This document shows positions 12,455 through 24,671 of a stretch of 64,000 nucleotides of DNA, one piece after another. The notes below the pieces were generated by a model that was not told the origin of the DNA, did not search any database, and saw nothing but the letters and a program-made list of their open reading frames with translations. Positions within the stretch are counted from its first letter, which is position 1. Every line of letters starts with the position of its first letter. The position numbers and the translations under genes are program-made. Source of the DNA: Cutaneotrichosporon cavernicola (taxonomy: Eukaryota > Basidiomycota > Tremellomycetes > Trichosporonales > Trichosporonaceae). Where the stretch lies: assembly GCF_030864355.1 (NCBI RefSeq), contig NC_083393.1:1178001-1242000 (forward strand). The letters are read 5' to 3'.

Positions 12455-15379
12455 ATGTCGCCATTGGGCAACGTTCACGACGCCATCCCAGAGGCTATGC
12501 GCCGCGGTGAGTTGGTCCACTCGTCTTTAGGAGTATGGCGCTGACATTCCTTCTGCCTCATATTGGGGTCTCGCTTGCTCACTGTTCTTGCCCTGTTCCT
12601 GCCTGACCATCTCCATCTCTCGCCCGCGTCCATCTTTGCGGAAACACATCCTACGCTCGCTCCGTTTGGCCCATCTTCCACCTCACGTGCTCCATTGTCT
12701 TTTTTAACAATAGGCGACTCACTCACGCGCCAAAGGATGGGGTCGAGTCCTCAGTTAAGCCACATCTTAAGCGTTGGGAACGGGCGCGTGCTCAGCCTCG
12801 CAGCGGACGACAAGCATGTCTACGCTGGCTGTCAGAGCCGCGACAACGAGATCACTGTATTCTCGCGCTCTTCGTTACAGCCACTGTTCAGGCTGCTCGG
12901 CCATGAAGGAAGCGTGCTGGCGCTTCTGATCGTCAAGGAGAAAGGATGGCTTGTGGCCTCCAGTAGTGCTGGTGATGTTCGCGTGAGTGGACAGCTTATC
13001 TGTTCTGAGGCATGCAGCTGACAGGCAGATCTGGTCGACCAAGACTTTCCAACCCCTCTACATCATCAACCCTTGCGACAACACGTCTGGGGACATCTAC
13101 TCGCTGGCGTGGGACGATCGAGCTGGCGGAACGCTCTACTTCGGCGCCCAGAACACGTCCATCGAGTGGGTCAACTTTGGCAAGCCGCTGCCGGGCGAAA
13201 GCTCGAACGGAGGAGTGCCCTCGCTCGTGGCCGTGTCCCAGAGCCTGAGTATCCAGCAGAGCAACGGCGCATCCACACCGAGCCAGCGGTCTGGGCGGTA
13301 CAAGCCTCACACGTTCTTCGACACCCCTCCAGCCGACGTACGTAGTGGCACCTCCACTCCGCGAACGCCGATGGCGCAGCCAGTCTGCGGTAGCAGGTCG
13401 ACATACCTGTCCGTCGAGAGGGAGGTTGAGGCGGAGCCAGAGGCTGTGGAGTTTGAAGTTGACTGCGACTCGATCGTCTTCTCCGCACATTACGGCTATG
13501 TGTACGCCTTGGAGATGATCAGGCGCCTTGACGGGACGTGGTGGCTCGCAAGCGGAAGCGGCGACTCGGACATCAAAATCTGGCATTGCAACCCCGGTGG
13601 TGGACTCAGCCTTGTACGCGAGTTCAACGGTTTAACCGGTGCCGTCCTGAGCTTCGCGCACCGTGACTCACTCCTCTACGCTGGCCTACAGGATGGTGAG
13701 ATCGACGTGTGGGATCTCGAGACGGGAGCTAGGATCCGCACCATTGAGGCGCATGAGTCAGACGTTATGGCTATGACCGTCCTAGGGAGCGACGTGTATA
13801 CGGGTGCGGCCGACGGGCGCGTGCTCCGCATCAACGGCGCTTTCGACTGCACGGCAGCCTTCAACGCGCATGGTGACTCCGTGCTGGCGTGTACCATTGT
13901 GCGAGCGGCGGCTGGGCCAGGATACGAGCTCATTACCGCGGGCAACGACTCGTTTGTCAAAATTTGGACGTCGCTGGGTACCTCACTCAAATCAATCCAC
14001 GACACCGACGTCGAGGTAGACCTCGAGAGCAACGCCGACGTCATGCTGTACGCGCTGTCCAAGCTCGTGGCAATTCCGACCGTTTCGGATGAGAAGCACC
14101 GTGAGAGTTGCAGGCAAGGTGCGCATCTCCTGCACAAGATCCTCGGACAGCTCGGCGCGCGATCCGAGATGCTGTCGGGAGACCCGGGAAAGAACCCGCT
14201 TGTACTGGCAACGTTCCAGGGCCGTGACACTGGTAAGCCACGTAAGCGCGTGCTGTTCTACGGCCACTACGACGTTCAGCCAGCCGGCGAGAAGGACTGG
14301 GAGAGCGACCCATGGGAGCTGAACGGCAGGAATGGCTACCTGTACGGCCGCGGTGTGAGCGACAACAAGGGTCCTGTCCTGGCCGTCGCTTGTGCGGCGG
14401 CTGCCTTACAGCAGCGCCGTGAGCTTGACGTAGATCTCGTCATGATCGTCGAGGGTGAGGAGGAGGCAGGCTCCCGCGGATTCGCCAACTCCGTGCGCAA
14501 GCACAAGGAATCTATTGGGCACATCGACGTTGTGCTCTTAGCCAACTCGACCTGGATCGACGAGGACGACCCGTGTGTCGTCTACGGTATGCGTGGCGTC
14601 GTATACGCTCAGCTCATGGTACAAAGCGGCGGTGAGGACGCGCACAACGGTGTCGAGGGTGGCTTAGTGAAAGAGCCAATGTTCGACCTCGTCCAGCTCC
14701 TTTCGAGCTTGGCAGACACCACCGGCGTCAACGTTCCTGGGTTCTGTGAGTTTACGCAACAGCACTAAACTTCGGTTCTAGCTGACTGGCAGACGACAAG
14801 GTGCGGCCGAAGACGGAGATCGAGGCAGAGCTGCTCAGGAACGTCGCACGTGTCTCTGGCCGAGACGCGGACGAGCTCAGGCGCGTATGGTGCCAGCCGA
14901 CGTTCTCAATCGCGAACATCTCCACAACGTCTGCGCCGAACAAGACTGTCATCTCGAGGTGCGTCCAGGCGGACATTGCGATGCGCATCGTCCCAGACCA
15001 GGACATCGACGACATTGTCGAGTGCCTCACCAAGTTCTGCCACTCCAAGTTTGCCGAGTTTAACACACCGAACAAACTAGAGGTGAACGTGACACACGCG
15101 GCGGCGTGGTGGCTGGCAAGCTTGGACAACCCCTACTTCCGTGCGCTGGAAGATGCGATCAAGGACGTGTGGGGCGTGGCCCCGCTTAAAATCCGTGAAG
15201 GCGGTACAGTGCCTACCATGAGTTGGCTCGAGCGCGAGTTTGCTGCGCCTTGTGTCCACCTCCCTCTTGGACAGTCATCGGATGCGGGACATCTTGCCAA
15301 CGAGCGCATCCGTTTACTCAATCTGCGGAATGGAAAGCGTGTCTTTGAGCGGTACCTGACGCGTCTGGCGGCGGTGTGA
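12455..15379 (+). CDS. DUG2: Dug2-type subunit: WD40 propeller fused to M20 peptidase
   Basis: Four exons, 12455-12506, 12714-12982, 13029-14745 and 14793-15379, give 874 codons plus stop with all phases consistent. Residues about 25-440 form WD40 blades (HILSVGNGRVLSLA, GHEGSVLALLIV, AHYGYVYALEMI, WDLETGARIRTIEAHESDVM, AHGDSVLACTIV). From about residue 440 an M20 metallopeptidase follows, with the zinc motif GHYDVQP, the bridging-Asp region RGVSDNKGP and the catalytic EGEEEAGS. This fusion and length match Dug2 of budding yeast (878 aa), which with Dug3 and Dug1 forms the glutathione-degradation route that releases glutamate from glutathione. The 207-nt first intron separates an 18-codon leader exon. 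No key metal residue appears lost. Confidence 0.92.
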
Positions 15380-15693
15380 GGTGACGGAGAGGATTCTGTA
15401 CGTCACGCTGTAGTCTCGTTTGCATGCATAGCTGTCCGGCCGGTCTTTGCAATGCAAGCTCTGTGGGGACCAGCAAAGCTCTCTAGCTAGTTGATGGTGA
15501 TAGTTGGTATAGATGATGGCCGCCTAGGCGCCTAGGGTAGGGTCTAGCCACGCGGCAATGACGCGACTTGGTATCAAGCTATCAAGGCCAAGTACGTTAT
15601 CGAGCAGCAGTGATCGACCACCGCCAACCTCCACAACATCAACATTACACTATCCACGACGCCTCTTCCTCTGTTTAATCCGCTCTCAACGCG
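15380..15693. other. DUG2-TBC intergenic region
   Basis: 314 bp of transcript-end and promoter sequence. A CT-rich leader precedes the ATG at 15694. Nothing else seen. Confidence 0.5.
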
Positions 15694-18600
15694 ATGACCT
15701 CACCCCCATCCGAGGCCCCGACGTTGCGTCCTGCCGCAACCGCGTCGAGCTCCCCCACCAGAGCACCCCACCTCGCAATCCCCGACGACCACCCGCTCGC
15801 TGCAGGCAAGCGCGGAACGCGTTCCACCTCCGACGCGGGTGGAAGGGTGCACACGCCGTCGTCAGCGGTTGCTGCCTCCGACTCCATCTCGCCAACGTCA
15901 CCGGGACTGGAGCGTGTCACGACAACTGGGAGCTTCAACGTGCCGGACGCAGACCTGCTCGGTATTGGTCCCTCTCGCCCCGCGGCTAATGGTCGGCGCG
16001 CGCGCGACTCACCAGCCCGCCCACGTTCATTCCATGCGCTGGACAGCCTGGCGCGCGATGAGATCACTCTCCTCGATACCCGCTTCGAAGACATGCCCGA
16101 GGCAGACCTCGCGTCCTTCCTCACACCTTTCGAGCGCGGGTGGGAGGCGTACCGTCCACAAGAACAGGAGGAGGAGCCTCTCTTCCCTCCGTCACCACCC
16201 GCGACGCAACGCGACCACCCCGTCAAAGTCCTAAGTCGGGCGGTGCGCGAACTTCGGGAAGTCGTTGCCCGGTTAGAACAAGAGAATGCGCGGCTGCGGG
16301 GTGAGGAGCGAAGAACGAGCGATACGCAGCGCATACACGACTCCCTTGCCGACGCCCTCTCTACCTCCCTCGCCTCCCCGGCCCGCGGTGCACTAGCGTT
16401 AGCGCTGGCAGAACCACTTCCCCAATCACAACTCAAGTCGGCAGTCCCGATCCGTCCCAAATCTCCAACACCCTCCCACGCCAGCATCTTGAGCACCAAG
16501 AGCACACGCAGCACGCTGACACTGGATCGTCCGCGCGGTGCCAGCGCGACCGGGCCAGATCTCGCCTCACCGACGGCACGGCGGTGGGGGATGAACATGT
16601 GGGGTTGGCGACCGCAGCGGAAGAGCAATGCGAGCGTCGCCCCCAGCGCCGTGGAAGAGGAAGACGAGTGGCGCCGCGGCGATGGTGGGAGCACTCCGGC
16701 ATTGCGGGCCATCTTCCTCGCCACTGTGAGTCCGCTTTTGCTTTTTCTCCTAACGACAGCGGATCCTGACCCCCGACCCGGCGAGTATCCTGTTGAGGGA
16801 GGCGGAGCCGCTCGTGGCCTCCCTTGCTCATACGCTGGTGAGCGGGGCGCGCGACGCGGGCATTATGTCTCGCGATCCACCTGGGCGGGCTCGGGCAAGA
16901 TCGCGTGCGGCGAGCGTAGGCAGCCAACAAGCGTCTACCTCTACTGCTGACGCTCACGGGTATGGCGACCACGCCATAGCCGCGACCGTGGCAGTCGGTC
17001 GCACGCTGCTCAAGCACGGCAAGGCGGCGATCGATGGCCTGGGGGAACCTGCCCGACCGAGACCCGCACTGCTGCATCGCGCTTCGTCTCGCCCCTTCCC
17101 CACCACAGCCATGGCGCAGGCCCTCCCTTCCCCTGACCACTCACCTAATACCACGAGCCCGTCAGCAGACACGCCACCACCCAGCGTAGAGCTGAGCAGC
17201 ATTGTGCCAGACGAGACGAGGCCGCCGACGGTCTTGTTGTCGAGGCAGAATCTCGGGTCCTTCTTCCAGAGCTCAAGGACCAAACTTACTACCGCGACGC
17301 GATTCACGAGCGATCAGCCGCCTCTTACCGATCGGTATGGCTTCATATGTGAGCTTGACCTCCCCCACGAAAGTTGACACCAGACGACATCCAGCACGCC
17401 AGCATGTTGAAGGACGCGAGCCGCGTCGGCACGCCAGCGCCCATGTCGCTTACGGGTCACATCCCCGAGGCGCCGCGCAAGCCCACTCCGCCCCCCGCGC
17501 CGAAGGTGAAGCGCGCAGCCGCGTTGCCCTCCTCCCTCAACGTGCCAATCGTGGACCACACGCCGGAGCGTCGCCAACACGAGCGCCGCCCAACATTGAC
17601 CTCGACGAAGAGCGACAAGTCCACGGCGACGCTATCGCCTCAGCGCTCGCCGGCTGGGACGCCGCCCAATGGGCGGGTAGACGGCACGCCGAGTCGAGCG
17701 CGGACACGCTCGTACGCGCCTGCTCCGAGCAAGCCCATAACAGCGGCGGAGCAGGTGAGCGTCAGCGTGCGCGGCGCGTCCTCTGGCATCGCAGACGGGA
17801 GCGCTTCCGCCGCCGCGGCAGCAGCCGCCTCGCGCCTCACCGTCTCGTCGTTGCTCGACCAGCTCACAGACATCCACGACAAGCAGCAGCGCGCGCGCAC
17901 GGCCGAGTGGGATGCATTCCTGCGCAAGCGCACGCGCGGCCGCCGCGGAAACCAGGATGTCGGCGTCGGCGGCGCGCTCGCGCAGGTCGTCGCCCTGGGA
18001 GGAACCAGCAAGGGCGCAGAAGAGTACCGCGCATTCTTGCGGCTCGTGCGCAAAGGCATTCCGATGCCGTACCGCGGCGATGTGTGGGCCGAGTGCTCGG
18101 GCGCGCGCGACCTGCTCGTTCCCGGAGAGTATGCCGAGATTTTATCCGTGCACAAGGACGACAGGAGCCCGGTCATGACCGAGATCGAGAAGGACGTCGG
18201 GAGAACGTTCCCGGGCAACGTGTTCTTCGGGGGTGACGGGCCGGGTGTCGCCAAGTTGCGGCGCGTGTTGACAGCGTATTCGTGGCACAACCCCGCAGTC
18301 GGGTACTGCCAGGGCATGAACATGCTCACCGCGACGCTGCTCCTGACCTACGAGGACGAGGGTGAGCTTGTTTGCCAACACTCGCTGACATCAGAACAAG
18401 CCTTCTGGGTACTTCACTGTATCATCGAACGCCTCCTCCCGGCCGACTTTTACTCGCCCTCTCTCCTCGGCTCGCGAGCAGACCAGCTCGTCCTCTCCGA
18501 CCTCGTTACAGCACACCTCCCAAAGATCTCTCAACACTTAGCGGCGCTCGGGGTCGACCTGACGGCCCTCACTTTCGGCTGGTTCCTCTCGCTCTTCACC

Positions 18601-18915
18601 GACTGCCTGCCCGTCGAGACGTTGTTCCGGGTATGGGACGTGTTGCTGGTAGAGGGGCACGACGTGCTCTTCCGCGTCGCGCTCGCCGTTCTCAAGCTCA
18701 ACGAAGCGGATATTTGTGCTTGTGAATCCGTGGGGGATTTGTTCTCTGCGATTGGGGGGATTACGAGCCGCCTGTGGAGTGCGGACAAGCTCGTCTCGCT
18801 GCAGCATGGGTTCAAGCGTGCCGTGCAGACAAAGGATGTGCTGGCGCTCACGGAGAAGCGGACGACCGAGCTGCAGGGCGAGATGGACGGTTGGCGTGAG
18901 GGGAGTGAGGGGTGA
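15694..18915 (+). CDS. TBC-domain Rab GTPase-activating protein
   Basis: Four exons, 15694-16725, 16760-17348, 17384-18361 and 18395-18915, encode 1,039 residues; introns are only 33-35 nt. The N-terminal 540 residues are low complexity, with one short predicted helix (ELREVVARLEQENARLRGEE). RYGFIYDIQHASM spans the second junction and supports that splice. The TBC domain runs from about residue 757 to 990: RKGIPMPYRGDVW, IEKDVGR (the IxxDxxR arginine finger, about 806), NPAVGYCQGMNML (the YxQ glutamine finger, about 847), then FWVLHCIIERLLP and LFRVWDVLLVEG. Both catalytic fingers are intact, so active GAP function on a Rab in membrane traffic is expected. The exact Rab partner and yeast orthologue (Gyp/Msb class) cannot be told by eye. 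Confidence 0.9.
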
Positions 18916-19040
18916 CGCGCAGGCGCTGGTGGAGAAGCGCCGAGTGTGCACACGAAGCCTAGATGTCGGACAATGCCACTACGTGGGTAGACGCATGCAC
19001 CTCACACCCTGTTGTTCTCGAGCAACGATCTATGCATAGT

Positions 19041-20627
19041 CTACGGCGGCTTACCGAACCCTCCCTGCCCCGGCCCTCTCGGCTGGCGGAGCACGCCGCC
19101 ACCGCCAATCCCGCGCTGCTGTATTGGTGGAACGGGCGGGTTTGGGCGCGTAGCTGTCGACGCCATGGGTGGAGTGTGTCCCGAATCGTAGGCATAAGGC
19201 GGCGTGTTCTGTGCCTGCGGCGTGTATGCATGTGGGGCCTGTGACTGTCCCGTGACATGAGGGACAGCCTGTGCGTTCTGCGGAGGAAGCGCCTGCGAAT
19301 GTGCGCTCGGCGCATGCGGCGCAGGAACGTACTGCGCGTTATAGTACTGGTACGGCTGGGGGCGCGGCGCGTGTTGGTGCGGTTGCTGCTGAGGTTGCTG
19401 CTGGGGAGGGGCATATCGTGGTCCAAAAGTCTGGGCCTCGTACGCAGAGTATCGGTATCCCTGGCCTTGAGCCTGATAGCTCTGGTACGACTGGGACTGG
19501 TAGGTTTGGCTCTGGTACGTCGGTGTCTGGTAAGTCTGGGAGTAGCTATACTGCCGGCCATACGCCTGTCCGGCATACCTTCGCGCATCGAGTTTATCGA
19601 ACCCGCGATCGAACTCGCCTGGCGCAGCCGGTCCAGTCCCGATCACAGGCCCCATACCAGCTCCAACCCCTATCCCAGTCCCAGGCCCCACCCCAGGTCC
19701 CAAGCCCGGACGGAGAGATAACTGCGCCACAGCGCGACCGAGCTCCTCAGCTGCCGGCGTGCTCCTCCCACTCGGGGTTGAAGTACCAGAACGTCGGCCG
19801 CCGCGATTACTTCTCCTCTCCCCACTCCCACTGTTGCCTCTCTCGCACGGGGTCGGTTCAGCCGAAGTAGTGGACGAAGTCGACGCCGACGAGGACGGGA
19901 CCTCGTCCTTCTCCTTCCCGAAGATCCTCTCGCGGGCTAGACGATACTCCTCCTCCCTCTGGGCTAAGGTTTTCGGGGTGGCTGTTCCGCTCGATGAGCC
20001 AGAGGTTGGGCGCGGGGGAGCGTCGCGTTTCAGGATTTGGAGTTTGGGGGGCGGGGCGGATGCGGCGGTCATTTGGATTGCGGGGCGGTTGCTGGGGTTA
20101 GCGCTGCTCAAACCCGGGGGGGAGGGGGGTGGGAGGGAGGAGAAAAGGGGGGGGGAGGAGGGCACAATGGAACATTCTGCGCAGAAGGCTCACGCCTGGC
20201 GAAAGAAATGAGAGCACTCTTGTACGCGGGAGAGTAACGACTCACGCGCTGTCCCAGATCTGGCGGTTCGAGGCCGGCACACCGCGGAACCACTCGTCAT
20301 CGTCCTCTGGCGGGGTCTCGGGTGGGGGGACGTGTTGGACAAGCTGGGCGAGGTGTGCAGGATGCTGCGGATGACTAGGCGACGGCGCGGTGGGTCTCCG
20401 GGCGAGGAGAATCGGGCGCGCTCCTATTCCCTCCGGTGTAGGCGCTGACAACGGTAGGCCCGATGAGGTCGGAGGTGGGGCTGTCACGTTCGCGAGAACA
20501 GCGGACGGCGCAGAAGTCGAGGCCGAAGCCATGTCGCCAGCACGCAATACACGCTTCGGCTCAAAGTCGTCCTGATGTCAGCTACGAGTTCTGAGATTGT
20601 CGAGCTTACTGTATCCCAGTCGTCCAT
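19041..20627 (-). CDS. SUZ-domain RNA-associated protein with SYQ-rich prion-like tract
   Basis: Three exons (minus): 20627-20610, 20571-20246 and 20091-19041, giving 464 codons plus stop. The N-terminus MDDWDTDDFEPKRVL is created by the first splice. A SUZ-type segment follows (PPPKLQILKRD ... TLAQREEEYRLARERIFG) and the C-terminus QPRGPGQGGFGK resembles the SUZ-C motif. SUZ/SUZ-C proteins (SZRD1, R3H/SUZ family) associate with RNA. Between the two motifs lies a Gly/Ser-rich then Tyr/Gln/Ser-rich region with repeated TYQSQ-like steps (about 19,420-19,560) and a poly-Gln/Pro part. This composition resembles FET-family prion-like domains. A cytoplasmic mRNP role is inferred. The plus-strand frames here are shadows. 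Confidence 0.8.
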
Positions 20628-20855
20628 GGTGGGCGGAGAGGTGTTGGGAGCGATCGCCGACTTTGGCGTTGTGTCATTCTCAGGGATGTCACGTGATTCA
20701 GTTGCTTTGACCATCACCATCGACCATCAGAGCGAGGCAAGACACTCTAACATGTCCACAAGTACATGCAATGATGTAGTAATGTATTAGATGCATGCAG
20801 ACGCGAGCCAATTAGCTACAAGTGGTGGGTCACACTAAGCCGTATTGCCTATGGA

Positions 20856-22081
20856 CTATGGACTAGCAAGCGCGACCTGGAGCAAACGAGCCCCCACACC
20901 GTCCATGTACTCCTTGCCCGCCTCTACCCATGCCTGGGTCCCATCCTCTCCAAGAGCGACATCAAGCCCAAGCTCGTAAGCCAACGGATCCTCCTTCCAT
21001 CCCCCGCGGCAGAACTTTGCACCCCCATCAGGACTGGTGAGGAGCTTGAGAGCGTGTGCGCGCCTCTCCTCGTCGTTGGAGAGGAGAGACATGTGCATCG
21101 CAATGCGGGGGGGAACGGTCACCCGGCCCTGCTTGAAGCAGTAGTCGGTGACGGCGATGCAGGCTATGATGCCGCCGTCGACGCGGGGTTCGCGAGCCTG
21201 CACCATCAAGCGCTTCATCAGCTCGTCGTGGCTGGGACCGGTCGCATGCCCGTTGGCAGACCCGTTCGCCCAGTTCTCGGGAGTGTCTACTCCGCTGTCT
21301 GTGCCGCTGGGGATGTCAATGTGCGGGAGGGCGGTTGGCTTGTCCGCCACGTCGGGCCTGTGGACCCGTTTCTTGCCCTTGGGTGGGTAGATGACGAACT
21401 CGGTGATGCAGTGGATCCTGGGGTCAGCAGGAGTCGGCTGTGCCAGAAAAGAGTTCAGCTCTTCTCCGGTTGTCTCCCACTTGCGCCTATGCAGTGACGA
21501 GGTTTTCTCGTCGCGGACGCTGCACGGACTCACCACTTGTCGCCCCAACCTCCAATCCTCGTCTCCATGAGATAGCTGCTCCCCATGGGAATCTCGCGCA
21601 GGAACTGCCAGTGGCTCGCGCCAAGCGCCATGTGAATACCCGTGACAAAGCAGGGTGCAAACGCGTCGATGCAGAACTTCATCTTGTTCTCGTCGCTGCA
21701 CTTTGCATAAGCCGAGTTGCTGAGATGCAAGTTGTAGTCGCAGTCGTCGAACAGCGCGCGCCGCCAAGTCTTGACGCGCATGTGAGCAAGCCCGCCCGCC
21801 GCGACATGTTTGCGCCTCCATCCGACCCAGTACCGCCTGTGTCCGAGGGTCTTGGCCGCGATCCACGCCTTAATCGGGTGCGACCAGACACGGATATGCC
21901 ACAGGAATGCAAACGACGACGAGTTGAGGAACACGAGCAGGAGGAATAGAAGCTTGACTTGTTGTTAGTCGGGAAAGGAGGGAGGCTCACTTGGTTTGGG
22001 CACCCAGGGGAATAGAGAGCCGCGAGTGGTGAGGGAGCGGGCGAGCGCGCGTCCACGCTCGACGACGGCTTGCTTGTTCAT
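20856..22081 (-). CDS. THEM6-like hotdog thioesterase, membrane anchored
   Basis: The start is the ATG at 22081. Exons are 22081-21991, 21957-21534 and 21417-20856 (358 residues). The second exon opens with a hydrophobic anchor (KLLFLLLVFLNSSSFAFLW), followed by the hotdog core: DCDYNLHLSNSAYAK is the characteristic segment of 4-hydroxybenzoyl-CoA-thioesterase/THEM6 proteins. ITEFVIYPPKGKK and the late CIAVTDYCFKQGRVTVPP also fit. An acyl-CoA thioester hydrolase role at an internal membrane is inferred from the family; the substrate is unknown. Two acceptors for the second intron keep frame: at 21417, giving DKWIHCITEF, or at 21486, adding 23 residues. I prefer 21417 because it matches the W-hydrophobic-aromatic pattern expected in this family. 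Confidence 0.72.
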
Positions 22082-23369
22082 GGCTGGTGTGCGGGGCGGA
22101 GACGCAAAGTCGAGAATTGCGTCAAAAGTATAGGTATAAGTGGGTTGGTTGAAGCCTGTGCGCGCGGTCGACTCTACCCGCTGTCGACGGAAATCTGGGT
22201 AATCTGGGCAATCTGAGCAATCTAAGCGGTACTCACCCTGTACCACGTCACATGATCAACTGCGTCACCAGTTGAAATAAATCATGGGCTGCTCATGGGT
22301 AAAACTGCCGCGCTTCAACACTACAGATGCAATGCATCTCGTTGCTCCTTGGTTTCGTAAATTCCTTGCAACCGGTGACTGCCAACACGATTACCGAGTG
22401 TAAAGTGCCTGGTTGACGTTTGGCGTCTGGCGTCGGTGGCTGTTTGAGTGCGGCATCCCGCCTGTGATTAGCCAGTCAGACGTGGCATTTCCGCCCTCTT
22501 AGCCGTCCTTAGTGGTTCGATGACGTTCCGCAGTTCTTTTGGCTGTTGGAAGTCGCAACAATCGCGTATCGGGATCGAACCGCGCCAACCGCAAACCGGT
22601 AACGCGACACTTACTCCCGGGGACACGAGCCCAGAGCCCAGAGCCCAGAGCCCGGGGCAACCGACGACGCATGCGAAGCGCCCACACCGGCTAGGCTCGC
22701 CGTCCAAACATCTTCTGCGCTGAGCCACCACTGCACCTCCGTGTGGGCATCGGCGCCCGGCAAGTTGTGGACCATGGGCCAGGGTTGGTGCAGCCAGCTG
22801 TGCATGTTTGCACTGATTCGAGTCGGATCGATGAACATCGTTCCATGTTCCGTGCTTCCACGTTATCTCAGACATCTCATGATGACCATCATTATCATTA
22901 TCACAGGTACCTGGCTGACATGCCCAAGCACTATGATCAAGTAGCAAGTAGTGTCCCAATGTTCCAGTCGACGGCCCGGCCGCCCCGCGGTTATCCCCGG
23001 ACCGGGAAGCCATCACCCCCCACATCGTGTCGCCCCTCCCCCGCTCGCGCCTGATTATCTATTGCACCTGATCAGTTCCAAGATGTAGGCAGATCTCGCT
23101 CACAATCTCTCCTCAACGTTCTAGTTATCATCGTCATCGTCTAGACACTGAGCACTGTCGCAAAGATGTCTTGGAAATTCCCAACATCATGTCTTCATCC
23201 CCGTGGGGTAGTCTAATAATCTTGTCATCCAACCACATTTCGACAAAAGGGGGGTCAGATATCGAGTCGGGAGGGAAGACACAATTACTTTGTAAACTCG
23301 GCCGTCAAGACACCATCTCTTGATTCCTCATCCTTCTCTCATCTACACAAAACCAGCTCTGCTGCCAAA
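22082..23369. other. Intergenic region, divergent promoters; orphan B-box-like site
   Basis: 1.29 kb between a minus-strand and a plus-strand gene, so it serves both promoters. It includes a 7-nt GAGCCCA tandem stretch near 22,625 and, on the minus strand at 22571-22581, a perfect Pol III B-box-like 11-mer (GGTTCGATCCC) without a full tRNA around it. No protein gene seen. Confidence 0.5.
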
Positions 23370-24671
23370 ATGCCCGTCGCTGCCCCTTCCCCCGACCGTA
23401 CCCGCCCCCTCGAGGACGACAAGGTCACGGGCGTGAGTAGAGCAACTTTTTCCAACCTGGGACAACCCGACTTTTCTTGCCCGCCCGGCGGGCAAGCAGG
23501 TCCACCTCGTTTTTGAGACACGTTTTCCACAAACCCCACAGCCACCCTTACTAGCTCGGCTGCTGACAACCAGTACGACCCGCTGATCTCGCCCGACCTT
23601 CTCCGCCACGAGATCCCGGTTCCCCCCGCTGCGGCCGCGACCATCACTGCTGCTCGCCGCACCGCGTCGCAGATTGTGCGTGGGCGTGACCCCCTCGACC
23701 GTCTGCTCGTCGTCGTCGGCCCCTGCTCGATTCACGACCCTGAGCAGGCTCTCGAGTACGCCAAGCGCCTCCGCGCTGGCGTGCAGGAGAACCGCTGGCC
23801 CGGCCTCGAGGTCGTCATGCGCGTTTACTTTGAGAAGCCCCGTACCACCGTCGGGTGGAAGGGCCTGATCAACGACCCGGACATTGACAACTCGTTCCAG
23901 ATCAACAAGGGTCTCCGTACCGCCCGCAAGCTCCTCTGCACCATCCTCGAGATGGGCCTGCCTGTGGGCTCTGAGCTGCTCGACACCATCTCGCCCCAGT
24001 TCATTGGTGACCTCGTCACCTGGGGTGCGATTGGCGCCCGTACCACCGAGTCGCAGCTCCACCGCGAGCTCGCGTCGGGCGTGTCGTTCCCCGTCGGCTT
24101 CAAGAACGGCACCGACGGTGGTGTTACTGTCGCCATTGACGCTATGCAGTCGGCGTCGCACCCGCACAGATTCCTCGGCATCAACAAGCAGGGCATGGCT
24201 TCCATTGTCAAGACGAGCGGCAACCACGACGTGCACGTCATCCTGCGTGGCGGCTCTCACGGCCCCAACTTTGACGAGGCCAGCGTCCAGACCGCCCTCA
24301 CTGCCATGAAGAAGAAAAACCCCGAGGCCCACGCGTCCATCATGGTCGACTGCAGCCACGGTAACAGCAACAAGGACCACCGGAATCAGCCCAAGGTCGC
24401 TTCCGAGGTGGCCAAGCAGATTGCTGCTGGTGAGCTCGGCATTACGGGGATCATGATCGAATCGCACCTCAACGAGGGCAAGCAGAGCTCGGATCTCCCC
24501 CGTGACCAGATGAAGTACGGCGTCTCGATCACCGACGCTTGCATCGACTGGGATGTGACGGTCACCACCCTCGACGAGCTCAACCAGGCCTCGATGGTGC
24601 GCCGCGAGAAGCTTGCCTCCACTGGCGTCCAGGCCAGTCACTCGGCCGTCGCCCGCGTCCAGACCCCGTAG
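23370..24671 (+). CDS. ARO3/ARO4: DAHP synthase (shikimate pathway entry), class I AroG type
   Basis: Two exons, 23370-23432 and 23574-24671, give 386 residues, close to the about 370 usual for fungal Aro3/Aro4. The enzyme condenses phosphoenolpyruvate and erythrose-4-phosphate to 3-deoxy-D-arabino-heptulosonate-7-phosphate, the first step towards aromatic amino acids. Visible hallmarks are LLVVVGPCSIHDPEQALEYA, MRVYFEKPRTTVGWKGLIND, VGSELLDTISPQ, GARTTESQLHRELASG, FKNGTDG, LRGGSHGPNFD, MVDCSHGNSNKDH and GIMIESHLNEGKQ; the metal-binding Cys, His, Glu and Asp positions appear kept. Strong C-ending codon preference implies high expression and produces a long spurious antisense frame. Whether it is the Tyr- or Phe-sensitive isozyme cannot be read from the sequence. 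Confidence 0.96.

Noticed and set aside
15675..16724. 349-codon frame antisense to the TBC gene first exon
   Set aside because: Arg/Ser-rich shadow with no domain; the sense exon joins in phase to a complete TBC domain.
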